Notes under the pieces: model-generated | Told to the model about the DNA's origin: nothing | Databases searched by the model: none | The model's input: the letters and a program-made list of their open reading frames with translations, nothing else | Origin: an uncultured Flavobacteriales bacterium | Lineage (GTDB): Bacteria; Bacteroidota; Bacteroidia; Flavobacteriales; Schleiferiaceae | Direction: 5' to 3' | NCBI GenBank assembly: GCA_905478295.1 | Contig: CAJQHZ010000022.1 | Location: forward strand, 1 to 58,572 | Length of the DNA stretch: 58,572 nt | Shown: positions 17,075 through 25,715 of the stretch, piece by piece | How positions within the stretch are numbered: the stretch's first letter is position 1 | Layout: each line of letters starts with the position of its first letter | Position numbers and translations under genes: made by a program

Positions 17075-17105
17075 TTGGCCAATAATATTTATTGACTTAA
17101 TTTTG
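17075..17105 (+). promoter_or_regulatory. promoter of the rpmB-rpmG operon
   Basis: TTG (17075-17077), 20 bases, then TAATTTTG (17098-17105): a near-consensus Bacteroidota promoter 38 bases upstream of the rpmB ATG. The AT-rich spacer is typical of strong ribosomal promoters. Confidence 0.6.
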
Positions 17106-17143
17106 CAAACCATTTTGGTACAACCCAGAAAAGAAAATAGCTT

Positions 17144-17383
17144 ATGTCACGTGTTTGTGATTTGACCGGTAAGAAGGCAATGACGGGAAACAATGTTTCC
17201 TTTTCGAATAAAAAGAACAAGAGAAAGTTCAACGCGAACTTGTTCACCAAGAAGTTTTACATCCCTGAAGAGGACCGTTGGGTTACTTTGAAGGTTGCTG
17301 CTTCTACTTTGAAGACTATCAATAAAAAAGGTATCTCTGCAGTATTGAAAGATGCAGCAGCTAACGGATACGTAGTAAAATAA
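17144..17383 (+). CDS. rpmB: 50S ribosomal protein bL28
   Basis: A basic 79-residue ribosomal protein. Its typical N-terminus MSRVCDLTGKKAMTGNNVSF, the FSNKKNKRKF stretch and the RWVTLKVAASTLKTI core identify bL28. Only one Cys is seen near the N-terminus, so the zinc-binding form is unlikely. It starts a tight cluster with rpmG and a DUF4295-like gene, followed by a terminator, so these translation genes form one transcription unit. Confidence 0.95.
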   Translation: MSRVCDLTGKKAMTGNNVSFSNKKNKRKFNANLFTKKFYIPEEDRWVTLKVAASTLKTINKKGISAVLKDAAANGYVVK

Positions 17384-17391
17384 TTTAGGAC

Positions 17392-17574
17392 ATGGCTAAG
17401 AAAGGTAACCGCGTTCAAGTAATCCTAGAGTGTACCGAGCATAAAGAGTCAGGTATGCCAGGTACTTCTCGTTACATTACAACAAAGAACAAAAAGAATA
17501 CGCCAGATCGTATGGAGTTGAAAAAATTCAACCCTGTATTAAAGCGCATGACTGTTCATAAAGAGATTAAGTAA
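17392..17574 (+). CDS. rpmG: 50S ribosomal protein bL33
   Basis: A basic 60-residue protein with the bL33 signature [33 protein letters not shown] and [15 protein letters not shown]. The paired CxxC zinc motifs of some bL33 forms are absent, so this is the zinc-independent type. It is eight bases after rpmB and one base before the next small gene. Confidence 0.95.
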   Translation: MAKKGNRVQVILECTEHKESGMPGTSRYITTKNKKNTPDRMELKKFNPVLKRMTVHKEIK

Positions 17575-17575
17575 G

Positions 17576-17722
17576 ATGGCAAAGAAAGTAGTAGCAACGC
17601 TTAAGTCAGCTGACGCTAAGCAATTCACGAAAGTGATCAACATGGTAAAAAACGCAAAAGGGTCGTACTCTTTTGAAACACGTGTAGTGCCTAAAGATTT
17701 AGCTAAAGACTTCTTGAAATAA
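17576..17722 (+). CDS. DUF4295-type small basic protein
   Basis: A 48-residue basic protein, MAKKVVATLKSADAKQF to KDLAKDFLK, one base after the rpmG stop. It is rich in lysine and has no membrane segment. This position and sequence fit the DUF4295 family, which is Bacteroidota-restricted and follows rpmG. From memory, a Bacteroidota-specific large-subunit protein (called bL38) has been described from a Flavobacterium ribosome structure and may correspond to this family; I treat that as unverified. The operon and charge support a ribosomal role. Confidence 0.85.
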   Translation: MAKKVVATLKSADAKQFTKVINMVKNAKGSYSFETRVVPKDLAKDFLK

Positions 17723-17747
17723 GATCCGTCTTTAATCACGATATTTG

Positions 17748-17774
17748 AACCACTCTCCGGAGTGGTTTTTTTTT
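17748..17774 (+). terminator. terminator of the rpmB-rpmG operon
   Basis: An 8-bp stem AACCACTC (17748-17755) with GAGTGGTT (17760-17767), a TCCG loop and a run of T. It separates the ribosomal genes from ftsY. Confidence 0.85.
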
Positions 17775-17794
17775 ATCTAAATTATTGCAGTCGT

Positions 17795-18748
17795 ATGAGC
17801 TTCTTTTCAAAATTCTTCACCAAAGACAAGAAGGAGACCTTAGATCAAGGTCTTGAGAAAACGCGCAGTAGTGTATTCGAAAAAATTACACGTGCCGTTG
17901 CTGGTAAGAGCTCGGTTGATGATGAGGTTTTAGATGATATTGAAGAGGCGTTGATCACTTCTGATGTAGGTCTAGATACAACGGTGAAGATTATAGAGGC
18001 TTTAGAGGAGCGCGTAGCGCGCGATAAAGTCATGGATCAGGACGAGCTGATGCAGATGCTTTATGAGATTATCTCGGGGCTCATGCAGCACGAACGCGGT
18101 GCTTGGGAAGACTTTGAGCTTCCTAAAACGCAGGGGCCGTATGTTCTTATGGTGGTCGGTGTGAATGGAGTAGGGAAAACTACAACCATAGGTAAGCTTG
18201 CCCACCAATTCAAAAACAAAGGATATAATGTTGTACTGGGTGCTGCGGATACCTTTCGTGCCGCTGCTATTGAGCAGTTGGGCGTTTGGGGAGAACGCAC
18301 GGGAGTACCTGTGATTAAACAAGAAATGGGATCGGATCCTGCTTCCGTTGCTTACGACACGCTTCAACATGCAGTGTCTAAAGGAGCCGACCTTTGTATC
18401 ATCGATACTGCTGGTCGATTGCACAACAAGAAGAATTTAATGACGGAGCTCAGTAAGGTGCGCCGAGTCATGGAAAAGGTGGTTCCGGATGCACCGCACG
18501 AGGTACTTTTGGTTTTAGACGGTTCGACCGGACAAAATGCGTTACTTCAAGCGAAAGCATTCTCAGAGGCGACAAAAATCACCTCATTAGCCGTTACAAA
18601 ATTGGACGGGACCGCGAAAGGTGGCGTCGTGATCGGCATCTCCGATCAGCTAAGCGTTCCAGTAAAATTTATCGGAGTTGGTGAAGGCATGGAAGACCTA
18701 CAACTGTTCAACCCTGAGGCTTTTGCTTCAAGCTTATTTAACAAATAA
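17795..18748 (+). CDS. ftsY: signal recognition particle receptor FtsY
   Basis: The SRP receptor GTPase that docks ribosome-nascent-chain complexes at the inner membrane. The 317-residue NG-domain protein shows GVNGVGKTTTIGKLA (P loop), DTFRAAAIEQL, DTAGRLHNKKNLM, and TKLDGTAKGG. It has a short N-terminal region (FFSKFF) and lacks the long acidic A domain of E. coli FtsY. The frame is open upstream to 17762, but that lies in the rpmG-operon terminator, so the ATG at 17795 is chosen. It is six bases upstream of rimO. Confidence 0.95.
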   Translation: MSFFSKFFTKDKKETLDQGLEKTRSSVFEKITRAVAGKSSVDDEVLDDIEEALITSDVGLDTTVKIIEALEERVARDKVMDQDELMQMLYEIISGLMQHERGAWEDFELPKTQGPYVLMVVGVNGVGKTTTIGKLAHQFKNKGYNVVLGAADTFRAAAIEQLGVWGERTGVPVIKQEMGSDPASVAYDTLQHAVSKGADLCIIDTAGRLHNKKNLMTELSKVRRVMEKVVPDAPHEVLLVLDGSTGQNALLQAKAFSEATKITSLAVTKLDGTAKGGVVIGISDQLSVPVKFIGVGEGMEDLQLFNPEAFASSLFNK

Positions 18749-18754
18749 TCCAGT

Positions 18755-20068
18755 ATGCGTACACGTAGTAGCAAAAAGAACAGCATTAATGTTGTGACGC
18801 TTGGGTGTTCAAAGAACATCTACGATTCTGAAGTTTTAATGGGTCAACTCAAAGCCAATGGTAAGGAGGTGACACACGAAGCACCAGAAGAAGAGGAGGG
18901 TAATATTGTGGTGATCAATACATGTGGCTTCATTGATAACGCGAAGCAAGAAAGTATTGATACGATCTTGCACTACGCTGATAAAAAGCAACGCGGAGAG
19001 GTTGATCACGTTTATGTAACAGGATGTTTATCAGAAAGATATAAGCCAGATCTTGAAGCTGAAATTACGGATGTAGATGCCTACTTCGGCACGCGAGATA
19101 TGCCATTGTTGCTGAAGACATTGGGCGCAGATTACAAGCATGAATTGGTAGGTGAGCGTATGACTACGACGCCAAAGCATTTTGCCTATTTAAAAATTGC
19201 AGAAGGTTGCGACCGTCCGTGTAGTTTTTGTGCCATTCCATTAATGCGTGGTGGTCACAAATCAACACCGATTGAAGATTTGGTTACAGAAGCTGAAAAA
19301 TTGGCGGCAAAAGGGGTCAAAGAATTGATTCTCATTGCTCAGGATTTGACGTATTACGGGTTAGATCTGTATAAAGAGCGCAGATTAGGAGCGCTTTTAA
19401 AAGAGCTGGTCAAAGTAGAGGGAATCGAATGGATTCGTCTGCATTACCTCTTTCCATCGGGATTCCCGCAAGATGTGTTAGACATTATTCGCGAGGAGCC
19501 GAAGGTGTGTGATTATATAGATATTCCGCTGCAGCACATTGCTGATCCCGTGCTTAAAAGCATGCGTCGTGGTACTACAAAAGCGAAGACGGATGCCTTA
19601 TTGGCGATGATGCGCGAAAAAGTGCCGGGCATTACCATTCGTACTACGTTGATTGCCGGTTATCCCGGGGAAACGGAGGAAGACCACCAGGTCGTCTTGG
19701 ATTGGGTTCGCGAACAGCGTTTCGACCGATTAGGTGTCTTCGCCTACAGCCACGAAGAAAACACACACGCCTTCAAGCTTGAGGACGACGTTCCAGCGGA
19801 AGTGAAGCAACAACGCGTTGACGAAATCATGGCCATCCAAATGGATATCAGTCGTGAACTAAATGAGCAAAAAGTAGGCAAGGAATACCGCGTACTGATC
19901 GACCGTAAGGAAGGTGCACATTTTGTAGGTCGTACGGAATTTGATAGTCCGGATGTCGATAATGAAGTGCTCATACCAGCTGAGGATATTTATCTGAAAA
20001 TCGGCGATTTCTGCACGGTTAAAGTCATTGAAGCGCACGATTACGATCTCATTTGCGAGGTGCTCTAA
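18755..20068 (+). CDS. rimO: ribosomal protein uS12 methylthiotransferase
   Basis: A radical-SAM enzyme that adds a methylthio group to an aspartate of ribosomal protein uS12. The 437 residues include the N-terminal cluster domain cysteines (VTLGCSKNIYDSE, INTCGFI, VTGCLSE), the radical-SAM CxxxCxxC in EGCDRPCSFCAIP, and a C-terminal TRAM domain. The HSKNIYDSE and GHKSTP features fit RimO rather than MiaB. It is six bases after ftsY and likely cotranscribed. Confidence 0.95.
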   Translation: MRTRSSKKNSINVVTLGCSKNIYDSEVLMGQLKANGKEVTHEAPEEEEGNIVVINTCGFIDNAKQESIDTILHYADKKQRGEVDHVYVTGCLSERYKPDLEAEITDVDAYFGTRDMPLLLKTLGADYKHELVGERMTTTPKHFAYLKIAEGCDRPCSFCAIPLMRGGHKSTPIEDLVTEAEKLAAKGVKELILIAQDLTYYGLDLYKERRLGALLKELVKVEGIEWIRLHYLFPSGFPQDVLDIIREEPKVCDYIDIPLQHIADPVLKSMRRGTTKAKTDALLAMMREKVPGITIRTTLIAGYPGETEEDHQVVLDWVREQRFDRLGVFAYSHEENTHAFKLEDDVPAEVKQQRVDEIMAIQMDISRELNEQKVGKEYRVLIDRKEGAHFVGRTEFDSPDVDNEVLIPAEDIYLKIGDFCTVKVIEAHDYDLICEVL

Positions 20069-20196
20069 ACCTTGATTCACGTCTAAAATAGCGGTGCGAA
20101 ATTCTAGAAATTAGTTGAAAGAGTTTTTCACAAATCGATGAGGAAAACTTCAATTTTCTACAGTTTTAAATAGATGGAATTGGCTTGGGCAAACGT

Positions 20197-20204
20197 TATA
20201 TTTG
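20197..20204 (+). promoter_or_regulatory. -7 element of the LysM/SGNH/MBOAT operon
   Basis: TATATTTG fits TAnnTTTG and ends five bases before the ATG at 20210. The upstream ATG at 20174 would lie before the start of transcription. Confidence 0.45.
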
Positions 20205-20209
20205 TTTAT

Positions 20210-21247
20210 ATGCGTATTTCCTCCACCATTCAAATTTTTCTACTACTGCTCAGCAGCCATGGCTTTATGCATGCAGCCTCACTGCAAGAGGATACTACCG
20301 CTCATGCAGATCTCGTTGAAGTGCAGTGGGAATTGGTGCGCTCGCCGGCAACTTTTGAACCGGCGGGATGGCAATCTATGGAAGTCCCTGCACTGACCAG
20401 AGTGCAAGCCATAAAAATGGGACTTACAATCAACGATTTTGTAGACGAGCGCTTTGATCCAGTGAAGGGAAAGCAGGCCGTGAGTCGTTATTATGGACTA
20501 GAATCTGATTACGCCCTTCAAGCTACTGTGATAGCAGCGCCAGGAACAGTGTTATTAAGTGCAGTAGCCGACGAAGGTCGGATAAAACTGCGCGAGCTTG
20601 AATCTGCCAATCCTCATTTAACGCGTGATGTTTTGCCGAAGGGTGCAGCGCTCTATGGAGTGGAATGGATACCCGGTCCTAATGATTGGACCGCGTTAGT
20701 AGAAGAGCAGCAGACGTATGAAGCAGCCCTTCTTGCACAATATGAAAAGCGCAGAAAACAAGTAATGTCCTTTATGCCGGATCCGTCCATTCATGACGCG
20801 ATCACCTATACGGTGCGCTCCGGGGACTATTTGGGTAAAATCAGCACAACTTTCGGCGTGAAAGTAAGTGACTTACAGAAGTGGAACAGTATTAAAAGCA
20901 ACATAATCTATCCCGGTCAAAAATTGACCGTTTGGGTATCTTCGAATAAGCGCGAATCCCTTCAAGTAGCAGCTGCTGAGCCGAAAAAAAATCCTAAAGC
21001 AGCTCCAACATCTGAAAAAGATACTCTGAAAAAAGAGGTATTGGCTTTAGCAGGTGCATATATTACCTATGAGGTCAAGCCGGGGGATACCTTGTGGGAC
21101 ATTGCTAACAAGTTTCCAGGTGTCAGCGCAGATAATATTAAGACTTGGAATAAAGTCGACGAATTGATCAAAGCAGGTGAACGCCTAAAAATCAACACCC
21201 TAACCATTACTGATTACTCTCCCGATAAATACCCTAGTACCCTTTAG
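20210..21247 (+). CDS. LysM-domain envelope protein
   Basis: A 345-residue exported protein with a signal peptide (MRISSTIQIFLLLLSSHGFMHAAS). The middle is a LysM-like degenerate repeat region. Two clearer LysM domains follow: YTVRSGDYLGKISTTFGV (about residues 205-250) and YEVKPGDTLWDIANKFPGV near the C-terminus. LysM binds N-acetylglucosamine-containing glycans such as peptidoglycan, so the protein is likely periplasmic and wall-binding. It starts an operon with two SGNH proteins and an MBOAT acyltransferase, pointing to a scaffold or targeting role. No catalytic motif is visible. Confidence 0.8.
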   Translation: MRISSTIQIFLLLLSSHGFMHAASLQEDTTAHADLVEVQWELVRSPATFEPAGWQSMEVPALTRVQAIKMGLTINDFVDERFDPVKGKQAVSRYYGLESDYALQATVIAAPGTVLLSAVADEGRIKLRELESANPHLTRDVLPKGAALYGVEWIPGPNDWTALVEEQQTYEAALLAQYEKRRKQVMSFMPDPSIHDAITYTVRSGDYLGKISTTFGVKVSDLQKWNSIKSNIIYPGQKLTVWVSSNKRESLQVAAAEPKKNPKAAPTSEKDTLKKEVLALAGAYITYEVKPGDTLWDIANKFPGVSADNIKTWNKVDELIKAGERLKINTLTITDYSPDKYPSTL

Positions 21248-21250
21248 GGC

Positions 21251-22786
21251 ATGAATAAACCGGCACATTTTTTCTTATTTCTATTTGCATTAGGTACCCT
21301 TATGCTGGGACTGAGTTTTCTTTCTCCAAAAGAGAAATGGCAGGTGGGTCCATTCGAGATTGGGTATTATACCCCGAGTGAATTACTAGGTGCGCTTTGG
21401 TCCGAAGATAGTACTGTAGACAAAGCAATTGTGGTTCCGGAAAATTTGGTTTTAGATGCGCTCATAGAAGAAACAGACACTGTGACGACCCCATTACTCT
21501 CGGAGGAAACCGAAATGTTGCCGGTGGCGGAACCGGTTGTTTTAGATACCGCTATACAGTTGTCCGATGTGAAGCTCTTCGCTCCATTCTTTGAAGGATT
21601 GGAGCGTTTATCAGCCGATCCCAATTCTCGAGTTAGAGTGCTTCATTTCGGGGATTCGCAATTGGAAGGTGATCGTATTACCATGCAATTACGCGATGCC
21701 TATCAGCGCAACTACGGCGGTACCGGCTTCGGTTATGTAGCACTCCAACCGCTGGTCGCACCATCTTCTCTGGCTTTTGAAAATGAAGAAGGGCTCGCAC
21801 GCAAGACGGTTTTTGGACGTCGCGATACTGCCTTTTTAGATATGAAATATGGGCATTTAGGTTCTTTCACTTTAGTGGAACCGAACGATAGCGGTCAATT
21901 TGTAGGGAGCGTAGCATTCAAAAAACGCAAATGGGGATACAGTCGAGCAAGAAATTTCACAACGGCTAAAATGCATGTAGAGGGCGCATCACCCTCCATT
22001 GTCCAGATTTTGGTGGCCGATTCTATTTATTCTACCCGCATCTTTCCAGCTGGCGAGTGGACGCTTGCGATCGATGTCCCGAATGACGATAAATTTTCAA
22101 TGCGTATCAATTCTAAGCAACAGATTCGCGTTTATGGCATCAGTTTCGAAAGTCCCTTTGGTTTTCATGCGGATAACGTAGCTATGCGCGGTGCATCTGG
22201 GATGATTTTCACAAAAATGAACAGGGTGCAGTTCAAAGCTTCCTTAGAACGCGAGGCCTATGACTTAATCATTTTGCAGTTCGGTGGTAATGCCGTGCCT
22301 TATTTAAAGGATGAGGCGCATGTCGGTAGGTTCGCTCGCGCTTTAGCAAGACAAGCGGATTATTTGAAAAGACTCCACCCCAATGCAGCCTTCTTATTTA
22401 TAGGCCCTTCGGATATGGCACGAAAAAATGGACTGGCATTTGAGAGTTATCCTTTGTTGGAAGAACTTACCCATCGGTTGCGTAATGAGCTCCTATCACG
22501 AGGTATTGCATTTTGGGATTTATACGATGTTATGGGTGGTTCGGGCTCCATGGTCAAGTGGGTGGATGCTAAACCAGCATTAGCAGTAAGGGATTATATT
22601 CATTTCACCCCCAAAGGCGCTAGCAAAGTTGGTGCATCGCTTGTCGGAGCCTTGAAAGTATTAGAAGACCAGTACAACGCTTTGATCGCCATAGAACGTG
22701 TTGAAATGCAGCGTTTGGCTGATTCAGCGGCATTATTCAAGCAAATGAATCAAGGCACAGGTGCCGTAACAGGATCCAGAGAATGA
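21251..22786 (+). CDS. SGNH/GDSL hydrolase-fold protein 1
   Basis: A 511-residue protein with one N-terminal membrane segment (about residues 5-23), a proline/acidic linker and an SGNH domain. Block I is VLHFGDSQLEGDR with candidate nucleophile S136. The glycine/asparagine block is ILQFGGNAVPY, and the catalytic Asp-His pair sits in RDYIHFTPKG. The domain would be periplasmic. SGNH proteins paired with MBOAT proteins complete O-acetyl transfer to glycans in alginate and peptidoglycan acylation systems. Its ATG is three bases after the LysM gene, and its end overlaps the next gene by four bases. Confidence 0.85.
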   Translation: MNKPAHFFLFLFALGTLMLGLSFLSPKEKWQVGPFEIGYYTPSELLGALWSEDSTVDKAIVVPENLVLDALIEETDTVTTPLLSEETEMLPVAEPVVLDTAIQLSDVKLFAPFFEGLERLSADPNSRVRVLHFGDSQLEGDRITMQLRDAYQRNYGGTGFGYVALQPLVAPSSLAFENEEGLARKTVFGRRDTAFLDMKYGHLGSFTLVEPNDSGQFVGSVAFKKRKWGYSRARNFTTAKMHVEGASPSIVQILVADSIYSTRIFPAGEWTLAIDVPNDDKFSMRINSKQQIRVYGISFESPFGFHADNVAMRGASGMIFTKMNRVQFKASLEREAYDLIILQFGGNAVPYLKDEAHVGRFARALARQADYLKRLHPNAAFLFIGPSDMARKNGLAFESYPLLEELTHRLRNELLSRGIAFWDLYDVMGGSGSMVKWVDAKPALAVRDYIHFTPKGASKVGASLVGALKVLEDQYNALIAIERVEMQRLADSAALFKQMNQGTGAVTGSRE

Positions 22787-24018
22787 AGCAAAGACTCGCC
22801 TTATTGTTCATTGCATTCACGTTAGTTCTCCAAGGACAAGAGTCTCTGGGTGCTCTTTCGTTGAAATATCCTTTTTTAGATACGACGAAACAGTCGCTCC
22901 AGTATTTTGGATCAGAAGACGCTTTGGAGTATTTCTTTAAGAAATTGGACTGTACCATATTTGAAGAGGAGGGAAAAGTGAACGTAGTACATATGGGCGG
23001 TTCTCACGTTCAAGGCGGTACGCTGAGTCACGCGATGCGAATGAATTTGGCCCAATTGGCCCCAGAATTAAATGTCGAGCGTGGTTTCTTTTTCCCGCAC
23101 CGATTGGCAAATACCAATATGCCCGGTAATATTTATGTGAAAAAAATGGGAACATGGGAGGGATGTAGAAATTCCATACCACGAAATAATTGTCCATGGG
23201 GTTTCAGTGGGATTGATGCCATAACACGCGACAGAGACGCCGGTTTCGCATTGCAAAGTTTTAGTGGGGCTGGGGAAGCCTATGCATTTAAAGAACTTCG
23301 AGTGTTTGAGCATTACCGGAGTAACACGATGGTACCCGTTTGCACACCAGTACCGGATAGTACCTACGTGGACACGGTGGCAGGTGTACGCTGTTGGTTT
23401 TTTAATGCACTAGTGGATTCCGTTGCGGTTTCTTTTGATGCCGCAGAAGAGGGCGAATCTCAGTATACTTTACAGGGTATACAAATGGTGCGCGATGAGC
23501 CAGGCTTGATTTACCATGCCCTGGGTGTAAATGGGGCGGCAACGAAGTCATTCTTGCGCAGTGAGAATTTTATTGAGCAGGGGGCCTATGTGGCACCCGA
23601 CTTGGTCATATTTGGACTGGGAATCAATGATGCATACAAGCCAGACAGTGATTGGCATCCAGAGGAATATAAGGCACGATACGATACACTTGTGGATTGG
23701 TTCCGCACCATCAATCCAGATTGCGCCTTTATTTTTATGACCAACAACGACAGTTATTACAAGCGACGCACCCCAAACAAACATGCTTTGGATGTAGTAC
23801 GTGTGATGGAACAGTTGAGTAAAGAACACGATGCCGCAGTATGGGACCTTTTCGGGGTCATGGGCGGTTTAAACAGTATAGTACTCTGGGAAGAACATCG
23901 TCTGGCGAAATCAGATAAAATTCACCTTACTAGAGCGGGCTACCGACTGAATTCGGATCTTCTGTTTTGGGCCTTTTGGGAGGCCTATGAGCAGCATTTA
24001 AAAGCACTCGCCCCATGA
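22783..24018 (+). CDS. SGNH/GDSL hydrolase-fold protein 2
   Basis: A 411-residue exported protein with a signal peptide ending near LQGQ. Block I reads VHMGGSHVQGG, with GGS in place of GDS and candidate nucleophile S74. Block III is IFGLGINDAYKP, and the Asp-His pair is in SDKIHLTRAGY. The nucleophile and His remain, but the altered block I may change activity. It overlaps both neighbours by four bases (ATGA), so translation is coupled to SGNH protein 1 and MBOAT. A second acyl-transfer or esterase step in the same system is the likeliest role. Confidence 0.85.
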   Translation: MKQRLALLFIAFTLVLQGQESLGALSLKYPFLDTTKQSLQYFGSEDALEYFFKKLDCTIFEEEGKVNVVHMGGSHVQGGTLSHAMRMNLAQLAPELNVERGFFFPHRLANTNMPGNIYVKKMGTWEGCRNSIPRNNCPWGFSGIDAITRDRDAGFALQSFSGAGEAYAFKELRVFEHYRSNTMVPVCTPVPDSTYVDTVAGVRCWFFNALVDSVAVSFDAAEEGESQYTLQGIQMVRDEPGLIYHALGVNGAATKSFLRSENFIEQGAYVAPDLVIFGLGINDAYKPDSDWHPEEYKARYDTLVDWFRTINPDCAFIFMTNNDSYYKRRTPNKHALDVVRVMEQLSKEHDAAVWDLFGVMGGLNSIVLWEEHRLAKSDKIHLTRAGYRLNSDLLFWAFWEAYEQHLKALAP

Positions 24019-25679
24019 TGGAACAGTGGAATATTGTAGAGTGGTTCACCTACCAACAGGATAGTCCGTTGCTTTTCACGCAGCGCTATTTCTGGGTATT
24101 CTTTGCATTGGTAATGGGTGGCTATAGTCTTGTGTATAAACACACCGCCCGTCGTAACCTCTTTCTATTCGCTGTCTCCTTATTTTTCTACTACAAGACG
24201 AGCGGCTTCTACTTTATTATCTTACTATTCTCGACAATCGTAGATTTTGGTATTGGTTGGGCCATATTTAAGAATAAGGTACGCTGGCAACGTCAAGCCC
24301 TAGTCGCTTTGAGCGTCGTGGTGAATCTTTTTGTCCTGGGGTATTTTAAGTACGCTTATTTTGTTGCGGATTTTCTCCAGGATTTAACCGGAATTGAATT
24401 GGAAGTAATCAACCAATTCGCGCTATGGACCAACAATGCTGTTGGTACTAATTTCGTTTTCGATCGAATCCTATTGCCTGTTGGAATCTCCTTTTTCACC
24501 TTTCAAACCATTTCGTACAGCGTAGATATTTACCGGGGCCATGTAAAGCCGGTTAAAAATATCTTTGACTTTGGTTTTTATGTCAGTTTCTTCCCACAAT
24601 TGGTCGCCGGTCCCATTGTTCGCGCATCCGAATTTATCCCACAGCTGCATCAACCTTATGCGCTGACAAAAGAGCGAGCAGGTTTAGCAGTATTCTGGAT
24701 TTTAAATGGATTGCTCAAAAAATTGGTACTTGCGGACTACCTCGCGGTCCAATTCATCGATCGTGTTTTCGATAATCCTCAGCTGTACAGCGGTTTTGAA
24801 ACCATGAGTGCACTCTTTGGCTACTCCATGCAAGTCTACGCAGATTTCTCGGGCTATACGGATGTCGCTATTGGTATTGCAATGCTCTTAGGATTCACTT
24901 TACCTAAAAACTTTAACAGCCCCTATAAGGCTTCTTCAGTTGCGGAATTCTGGCGTCGCTGGCATTTATCATTGTCGACTTGGTTGCGCGATTACCTGTA
25001 TATACCATTAGGTGGAAATAGAACCGGTTCCATTGCATCTTACCTTATTGTATTCCTCTTTTTAGTGATGATTGCATTAGTGGTGGATCAGCCATTACTA
25101 TCCGTATTACTGGGCGTGCTATTCGCAGGAGGTTATTTACTCATGCGCTACAGTATGACGGCAGAGCGTTGGGTTAACACGAACATCAACCTCATGCTGA
25201 CCATGATTTTGGGAGGTCTTTGGCACGGTTCCTCTTGGAATTTTGTTACCTGGGGAACGCTGAATGGTGTGGGCTTAGTAGTCTACAAGAATTGGAAGAA
25301 AATTTCACCATGGGCAGACAAGTCACGCTGGTACAATAGGGCCATAGGTTTAGTGATCACTTTGGTATTTATCACCTTTACTCGTGCGTGGTTCCGTTCC
25401 CCTACCTGGGACGGTGCTATTCAAATCCTCGCTAAAATTCCAAACGATTTTGGGTGGTCGACCGTTGGCGGAGTGCTTGCTGGGAACTGGAAATATTTCA
25501 CTGTACTTATTCTAGGTTATGGCATCCACTGGATCCCTAGCGTTCACAAAGCACGCCTTCGTAAGGCCGTGAGCACTGCACCCTCATGGGCGTTATTTGC
25601 GCTCGCTCTTGCCGCAACGATGGTCATTTATCAAATCCTTAGCGCTGAGGTTCAGCCTTTTATTTACTTTGCATTTTAA
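24015..25679 (+). CDS. MBOAT family O-acyltransferase (AlgI/DltB-like)
   Basis: A 554-residue polytopic membrane protein. Family hallmarks are FFPQLVAGPIVR, the long VAEFWRRWHLSLSTWLRDYLY, and GGLWHGSSWNFVTWG with the presumed catalytic His. Proteins of this type move an acyl group, usually acetyl, from a cytosolic donor across the membrane for transfer to a surface polymer by a partner SGNH protein. Here two SGNH genes precede it in an overlapping operon with a LysM gene. The polymer is not known; peptidoglycan or an envelope polysaccharide are both possible. Confidence 0.9.
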   Translation: MMEQWNIVEWFTYQQDSPLLFTQRYFWVFFALVMGGYSLVYKHTARRNLFLFAVSLFFYYKTSGFYFIILLFSTIVDFGIGWAIFKNKVRWQRQALVALSVVVNLFVLGYFKYAYFVADFLQDLTGIELEVINQFALWTNNAVGTNFVFDRILLPVGISFFTFQTISYSVDIYRGHVKPVKNIFDFGFYVSFFPQLVAGPIVRASEFIPQLHQPYALTKERAGLAVFWILNGLLKKLVLADYLAVQFIDRVFDNPQLYSGFETMSALFGYSMQVYADFSGYTDVAIGIAMLLGFTLPKNFNSPYKASSVAEFWRRWHLSLSTWLRDYLYIPLGGNRTGSIASYLIVFLFLVMIALVVDQPLLSVLLGVLFAGGYLLMRYSMTAERWVNTNINLMLTMILGGLWHGSSWNFVTWGTLNGVGLVVYKNWKKISPWADKSRWYNRAIGLVITLVFITFTRAWFRSPTWDGAIQILAKIPNDFGWSTVGGVLAGNWKYFTVLILGYGIHWIPSVHKARLRKAVSTAPSWALFALALAATMVIYQILSAEVQPFIYFAF

Positions 25680-25715
25680 CAGCTACTACTTATCTTGAGG
25701 AAAAGCTAAAAATGG

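Noticed and set aside
17762-17794. Extension of ftsY to an ATG at 17762
   Set aside because: It begins inside the T run of the ribosomal-operon terminator, and the ATG at 17795 gives a normal FtsY start.
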